Shown: positions 1 to 3,624 of the stretch, piece after piece
How the letters are laid out: the number at the start of each line of letters is the position of its first letter
Position numbering within the stretch: position 1 is the first letter of the stretch
From: Alphaproteobacteria bacterium
GTDB taxonomy: Bacteria > Pseudomonadota > Alphaproteobacteria > JAAXGF01
Assembly: GCA_012267605.1 (NCBI GenBank)
Contig: JAAXGF010000077.1
Location: 1-6,580 of the forward strand
Length of the DNA stretch: 6,580 bases
Reading direction: 5' to 3'
Notes under the pieces: model-generated
What the model was told of the DNA's origin: nothing
The model's database searches: none
What the model saw: only the letters and a program-made list of their open reading frames with translations
Translations under genes and position numbers: made by a program

Positions 1-174
1 CGCGAGGTTTTTAGAAGTGTCCGAATACTATTTGAACAGAGTAAGCTGCATTATTTGGTATTTCGTACACCCACGCGATTTCTCTCGCTAAGGTGGAAAT
101 TTTCGATGGTGCTCATTCCTCCGATTCCGGTTCTCCGTGGGTGAGGCAACGCTATTGATCGCTGCCAAAGTGGC

Positions 175-203
175 TTGCACGAGGGATGGAAGAATTCCAT
201 AAT
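175..203 (+). promoter_or_regulatory. Putative sigma-70-type promoter of the DUF502 gene
   Basis: A -35-like TTGCAC (175-180) is followed after exactly 17 bases by a -10-like CATAAT (198-203), which matches TATAAT at five of six positions. The -35 element is weak, matching TTGACA at only three of six. Transcription would start near 210, giving a leader of about 45 bases that contains the AAGG ribosome site. The dyad ATGGAA-N3-TTCCAT (186-200) lies across the spacer and the first bases of the -10, which is where a repressor could act. This is inferred from sequence match and position only. Confidence 0.35.
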
Positions 204-234
204 TTCGACAATTTCGATGTGCATGAGTGAAAAA

Positions 235-240
235 TATAAT
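235..240 (+). promoter_or_regulatory. Perfect TATAAT hexamer, alternative -10 element
   Basis: A perfect TATAAT lies 14 bases before the chosen ATG of the DUF502 gene. The bases 17 upstream (212-217, TTTCGA) are a poor -35 element. If this hexamer is used, the transcript would begin around 246-248. It would then lack the AAGG ribosome site at 243-246 and be almost leaderless. It could also be a chance match in an AT-rich tract, so I rate it below the promoter at 175-203. Confidence 0.2.
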
Positions 241-242
241 AT

Positions 243-246
243 AAGG
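243..246 (+). promoter_or_regulatory. Ribosome binding site deciding the DUF502 start
   Basis: AAGG ends 8 bases before ATG 255, which is good spacing. The alternative in-frame GTG at 249 is only 2 bases from it, too close for a ribosome site. This favours ATG 255. Confidence 0.45.
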
Positions 247-254
247 CCGTGCCC

Positions 255-1007
255 ATGAACCAACGACACGAAAATTTAACGAACCCTTCCGGAAACACCG
301 GCAAAAAGTCTGATGTTCCGGCTCGAGTTGGGTTTGTTACGCGATTGAGGAATTATTTTCTTACCGGAATCATCGTTACGGCGCCGATCAGTATCACCAT
401 TTATTTATCATGGCTTTTCATCGATTACGTTGATAGCCAGGTAAAACCGTTTATCCCGGCCGCTTATAACCCGGACACCTATTTGCCCTTCGGCTTGCCC
501 GGGCTCGGGCTGGTCATCATGATTATCGCCCTGACCTTGATTGGCGCCTTGGCCGCTGGCTTGGTCGGCCGCACGCTCGTCAAAATGGGCGAGCGTGTTC
601 TTGCGCGGATGCCGGTTGTACGAAGCATTTACAGCGCATTGAAGCAAATTTTCGAAACGGTTCTTGCTCAGAAATCGAAAGCGTTTCGAGAGGTTGTCTT
701 GATCGAGTTTCCGCGCAAGGGAATTTGGGCCATCGGATTCGCCACCGGATCGACAAAGGGCGAGGTGCGCGGTGTCATCAACCACGAAGTTGTCAATATT
801 TTCATGCCCACGGCGCCTAACCCGACGTCCGGATACCTTTTGTTTTTGCCACGACAGGATGTCGTTTTCTTGGACATGACAGTTGAGCAAGGTCTTAAGA
901 TGGTCATATCTGGTGGTGTTGTGACACCACCGGATCCGGCGCGTGGCACTCATAAGCCTAAAGAAGAGGGTGCACGACAGCCACTGCCTGAGAACGTTCA
1001 GCGATAG
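255..1007 (+). CDS. DUF502 family membrane protein
   Basis: A 250-residue protein of the DUF502 family, whose molecular role is not established. After a polar, probably cytoplasmic N-terminus (residues 1-35) come two hydrophobic segments, at about 36-58 (LTGIIVTAPISITIYLSWLF) and about 84-104 (LGLVIMIIALTLIGALAAGL). They are joined by a short proline-rich loop. The rest is a soluble domain with the blocks I associate with this family: MPVVRSIYSALKQIF (119-133), PTAPNPTSGYLLFLPR (185-200) and VISGGVV (217-223), then a charged tail. ATG 255 is preferred to GTG 249 because AAGG lies 8 bases before it. The length fits the family and the frame is intact. The gene runs tail-to-tail into recG with 18 bp between the stops. 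Family assignment is confident; function is unknown. Confidence 0.93.
   Translation: MNQRHENLTNPSGNTGKKSDVPARVGFVTRLRNYFLTGIIVTAPISITIYLSWLFIDYVDSQVKPFIPAAYNPDTYLPFGLPGLGLVIMIIALTLIGALAAGLVGRTLVKMGERVLARMPVVRSIYSALKQIFETVLAQKSKAFREVVLIEFPRKGIWAIGFATGSTKGEVRGVINHEVVNIFMPTAPNPTSGYLLFLPRQDVVFLDMTVEQGLKMVISGGVVTPPDPARGTHKPKEEGARQPLPENVQR
910..933. other. Strong hairpin in the 3' end of the DUF502 coding sequence
   Basis: GGTGGTGT (912-919) and ACACCACC (924-931) form a perfect 8-bp stem around the 4-base loop TGTG. A G-U and a C-G pair extend it to 10 bp (910-933). The perfect palindrome CCGGATCCGG (930-939) overlaps its 3' arm. No T-run follows on either strand, so it is not a classical intrinsic terminator. 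It encodes the conserved SGGVVTPPD segment, so protein constraint may explain part of it. The fold is read directly from sequence; a role is inference. Confidence 0.45.
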
Positions 1008-1025
1008 CGTTCGCCCATCCCAAAC

Positions 1026-3107
1026 CTATCCAGAACGCAAGAGACGGATGGCTTCGTCCCGTTGAAACAGGTACAGCAGAGTGCGCAAGACTCGGCCTCG
1101 TGATGAATTGAGCTGTGGGTCGCGCTGAACCACCAGCCGGGCGTCGTCATGGGCAGCAGCGAGAAGGTCTCCATGAGCGGATAGGTCGGCAAGCTTAAAC
1201 AACGGTATTCCGCTTTGGCGCGTTCCAAGTACGTCGCCGCTGCCACGCAGTCGAACATCCTCTTCGGCAATGCGGAATCCATCCTCCGTTTCACGCAATA
1301 TTTTCAGGCGCTGGCGGGCGGCATTTCCCAGCGGCATCGCGTACAACATGATGCAGCTCGAAGGCGCGCGGCCTCGTCCCACGCGGCCCCGCAATTGGTG
1401 GAGCTGAGCAAGTCCGAATCTTTCAGCGTGTTCGATGACCATGATCGTTGCCTCCGGCACATCGACGCCTACCTCGATGACAGTCGTTGCCACCAAGACT
1501 TTCAACTCACCCTCGGCGAATGCTTCCATTGTTTGCTGCCGCAGCAAAGCAGGCATTTTCCCGTGAACCAATCCCACCTGACCCCCCAGTTCCCGTGCCA
1601 GCGCAGCATGCCGATCGGTGGCGGCGGCGAGATCGGTAGCTTCAGATTCCGTGATTTGCGGGCAGATCCAATACACTCGACCGCCCTGTTCCACTGTACG
1701 ACAAACGCCATCGGTCACTTCGTTTAACCGCTCTAGGGGAATCGCACGGGTTGTAATTGGCAGCCGTCCTACCGGTTTTTCGGTCAACCGCGAAACATCC
1801 ATATGTCCATAAACAGTCAGAGTAAGTGTGCGTGGAATTGGGGTAGCGGTCATTACCAGCATGTGCAGGCCCGGTCCTTTTCTTTCCAACGCCAGTCTTT
1901 GGTGGACGCCGAACCGATGTTGTTCGTCGATTACCGCCATGGCTAGGTTGCGGAATTTCACACTTTCTTGGAATAGGGCGTGAGTGCCAACGACCATGTT
2001 GATGTCACCCGCTGCGAGGCGATCCAATATTACCCGCCTGGAATTTCCACGATCGCCGCCCGTCAACACAGCCAGTTTCACCCCCGCGGCTTCGGCGAGA
2101 GGTCCCATGACTTGAGCATGCTGCCGAACCAAAAGCTCGGTCGGTGCCATAAAGGCAGCTTGTCTGCCGGATTCCAGGGCGGCAAGCATCACCATAAAAC
2201 CGATCACTGTTTTTCCACTTCCCACGTCGCCTTGCAGCAGCCGCAACATTGGTTTCTCTCGTGGCAAGTCGTCTTCGATTTCGGCCAGGGCCGTTAGCTG
2301 GGATTGGGTCAATTCGAATGGAAGGGCGGCTCTCACCCTGCTGCGCATTGTTCCGTCTCCCAACAGCACGGGAGCAGGGCGTTGTTGCAAGCGGTCCTTG
2401 ACCAGCGCCAAGGTAAGCTGGTGCGCAAGCAGTTCATCGAACGCGAGACGTCGTCGGACTAGGCTTGCGGTAGAAAGGTCGGCTTCACATTCGGGCGCGT
2501 GTGCGCGAATTAGCGACTCTCTCCATTCGCCCCAGCCTTGTGCATTTCGATAGGAAAGTTCGATCCACTCGTCCAAGTTGGGAATGCGAGAGATTGCGCT
2601 AGAGATGGCTTTGGTGAGGGACTTGTTGGTCAACCCTCTGGTTAGGGCGTAAACGGGTTCCACATTGGCGAGACTCGCCCGATCCTCAACCGTGACAATG
2701 TGATCAGGGTGAGCAATTTGGATTTCGTCATCGTAGCGCTCTATTTGCCCACTTACCACTCTGATGGCCCCAACTGGTAATATGTTGTTCAGGTACGCCG
2801 TGTTGACGCGAAAAAAAATGAGCGAGAGGCTACCCGTATCGTCGTGGCAGCGAACCCGGTATGGGCGGCGTGCAACCTCCGGCGGAACGTGGGCGTCTAC
2901 CTGCAGTGTTATCGTCGCGACCTGTCCGGTCGGGGCTTCCGCGATCTTAGGGGAAAAACTGCGGTCAACAATTCCGCTCGGTAGATGCCACAACAGGTCA
3001 ATAACTCGCGGACCGGCAATTTTTGTTACCAGTTTTCCAAGACGTGAACCGATGCCTGAGAGTGCTGTTGCTTCGGCGAAGAGAGGAAATAGAATTCGTG
3101 GGCGCAT
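1026..3107 (-). CDS. recG: ATP-dependent DNA helicase RecG
   Basis: RecG is a superfamily 2 translocase that remodels stalled replication forks and branch-migrates Holliday junctions. From ATG 3107 (complement) it has 693 residues, the same length as E. coli RecG. In order: a helix-hairpin-helix-like stretch LSGIGSRLGK (16-25); the OB-fold wedge that splits the fork (about 63-138); Walker A GDVGSGKT (293-300); motif Ia APTELLVRQH (321-330); GTHALF (374-379); Walker B DEQHRFG (394-400); motif III TATPIPRT (420-427); ATTVIEVGVDVP (540-551); HQLRGRVGRG (570-579); and the LRGSGDVLGTRQSG translocation block (about 620-633). All catalytic motifs are intact. An in-frame GTG 11 codons upstream (3138-3140) would give 704 residues. 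Met at 3107 is preferred because MRPRIL.PLFA matches the usual alphaproteobacterial N-terminus. Neither start has a good ribosome site. The gene is divergent from sdhE and convergent with the DUF502 gene. Confidence 0.97.
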   Translation of the reverse strand: MRPRILFPLFAEATALSGIGSRLGKLVTKIAGPRVIDLLWHLPSGIVDRSFSPKIAEAPTGQVATITLQVDAHVPPEVARRPYRVRCHDDTGSLSLIFFRVNTAYLNNILPVGAIRVVSGQIERYDDEIQIAHPDHIVTVEDRASLANVEPVYALTRGLTNKSLTKAISSAISRIPNLDEWIELSYRNAQGWGEWRESLIRAHAPECEADLSTASLVRRRLAFDELLAHQLTLALVKDRLQQRPAPVLLGDGTMRSRVRAALPFELTQSQLTALAEIEDDLPREKPMLRLLQGDVGSGKTVIGFMVMLAALESGRQAAFMAPTELLVRQHAQVMGPLAEAAGVKLAVLTGGDRGNSRRVILDRLAAGDINMVVGTHALFQESVKFRNLAMAVIDEQHRFGVHQRLALERKGPGLHMLVMTATPIPRTLTLTVYGHMDVSRLTEKPVGRLPITTRAIPLERLNEVTDGVCRTVEQGGRVYWICPQITESEATDLAAATDRHAALARELGGQVGLVHGKMPALLRQQTMEAFAEGELKVLVATTVIEVGVDVPEATIMVIEHAERFGLAQLHQLRGRVGRGRAPSSCIMLYAMPLGNAARQRLKILRETEDGFRIAEEDVRLRGSGDVLGTRQSGIPLFKLADLSAHGDLLAAAHDDARLVVQRDPQLNSSRGRVLRTLLYLFQRDEAIRLLRSG

Positions 3108-3236
3108 GGGAATTCGATATGCGTATCCGCCTCGTAGCACTGCAACTCAAGCTGAGCACCTATCGAGGAACTGACAAATCATACGGGCTTCTACGTTTGG
3201 CTTGACCTCCCTATGCTAGCCCATCGGAAAATTTGT
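3108..3236. promoter_or_regulatory. Divergent intergenic region between recG and sdhE
   Basis: About 130 bases between two divergent starts must hold the promoters of both genes, unless transcription comes from elsewhere. For sdhE, CTGACA (3171-3176) and TTGACC (3202-3207) resemble -35 elements, but neither has a good -10 at 16-18 bases. For recG, TTGTCA (complement of 3172-3177) and TTGAGT (complement of 3145-3150) are -35-like. The latter has GATACG (complement of 3122-3127) after 17 bases, but this would leave almost no leader. I therefore assign the region and not exact promoters. Confidence 0.45.
3226..3230 (+). promoter_or_regulatory. Ribosome binding site deciding the sdhE start
   Basis: GGAAA ends 6 bases before ATG 3237. 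The upstream in-frame ATG at 3213 is preceded by a pyrimidine-rich run with no purine-rich site. This supports the 88-residue form. Confidence 0.45.
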
Positions 3237-3503
3237 ATGAATGATCCTTTCGAATATCGACGCAAACGCCTGATGTTTCGCTGTTGGCACCGCGGAATAC
3301 GGGAACTGGACCTCATATTTGGACGATTCGCACAAGCCCATTTGGCGGGATTTTCAGGCGAGCAACTCGATCGTCTAGAAGCCCTAATGGAGAATTCCGA
3401 TCCGGACGTATATTGTTGGTTAACTGGGCGGCAAGCCGTCCCGGCGGAATTCGACCACGACGTGTTCGCGAAGCTGAAGGCGTTTATCGAAGGAGCGGAG
3501 TAA
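3237..3503 (+). CDS. sdhE: FAD assembly factor SdhE (succinate dehydrogenase assembly factor 2 family)
   Basis: A small cytoplasmic protein that helps attach FAD covalently to the flavoprotein subunit SdhA of succinate dehydrogenase, known in bacteria as SdhE/YgfY and in mitochondria as Sdh5/SDHAF2. The signature RGxxE motif is present as RGIREL (residues 19-24), needed in the family for flavinylation. The conserved SDPDVYCWLTG block follows (54-64), and a short helical C-terminus ends at residue 88, the same length as E. coli SdhE. ATG 3237 is chosen over ATG 3213, which would add eight residues, because of the GGAAA site and the fit to family length. It is divergent from recG and 121 bp upstream of mfd on the same strand, so co-transcription with mfd is possible. 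No sdh genes are in the window, so its partner is encoded elsewhere. Confidence 0.93.
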   Translation: MNDPFEYRRKRLMFRCWHRGIRELDLIFGRFAQAHLAGFSGEQLDRLEALMENSDPDVYCWLTGRQAVPAEFDHDVFAKLKAFIEGAE

Positions 3504-3624
3504 TTTGGCTCGCCTTGTCAAAGGTTGGCATGGCGTGAGCATCTGAGTATTTCCATGGTCTGGCCATTGCGGTGACCGCTCGAATCCCGTAGAGGTCCCG
3601 TCTCTGCTGTATTCGAGACATGCC
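3504..3624 (+). other. sdhE-mfd spacer
   Basis: A 121-bp gap with no gene and no clear intrinsic terminator, so read-through from sdhE into mfd is possible. It contains an 11-bp odd-centred palindrome, GCGGT-G-ACCGC (3569-3579). It also has two TCCCGT copies 11 bases apart (3585-3590 and 3596-3601), and a weak hairpin (3589-3594 with 3602-3607) just before mfd. TTGGCA (3525-3530) with TATTTC (3548-3553) at 17-base spacing is a very weak promoter candidate. Confidence 0.4.

Larger units (their letters stand above)
1..254. other. Upstream region without a supported gene
   Basis: This stretch is AT-richer than the genes that follow. Forward frame 1 is open from the window edge to a TGA at 142-144, and frame 2 to a TAA at 89-91. 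Neither short translation resembles a protein family I know, so an upstream gene may end here or before the window. The region holds an 8-bp inverted repeat (68-75 with 136-143, 60 bases apart), a tight dyad at 186-200, two tandem copies of AATTTCGA (201-208 and 210-217) and promoter-like hexamers just before the DUF502 gene. No tRNA or rRNA sequence was recognised. Confidence 0.5.

Noticed and set aside
1..144. Forward frame open from the window edge to TGA 142-144 as the end of an upstream gene
   Set aside because: The 47-residue translation matches no family I know; in particular it does not look like the C-terminus of GlmS, which I considered as a possible neighbour. It is too short to judge.
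51..269. 72-codon reverse frame across the DUF502 upstream region
   Set aside because: No recognisable motif, and it covers the likely promoter and start of the DUF502 gene.
408..953. 181-codon open frame antisense to the DUF502 gene
   Set aside because: It lies wholly opposite a clearly recognisable family member, has no family resemblance, and is low-complexity in places (runs rich in Q, G and D), as expected from an antisense shadow.
992..1012. Terminator hairpin GAACG/CGTTC at the end of the DUF502 gene
   Set aside because: Only 5 bp with an 11-base loop and no following T-run.
3201..3224. Heat-shock-sigma-like promoter CTTGAC-N13-CCCAT before sdhE
   Set aside because: The hexamers resemble the RpoH pattern, but transcription would begin around 3231, after the GGAAA ribosome site and only a few bases from ATG 3237.
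3525..3553. TTGGCA-N17-TATTTC as an mfd promoter
   Set aside because: The -10 matches only three of six positions; it is mentioned in the spacer entry but not called.
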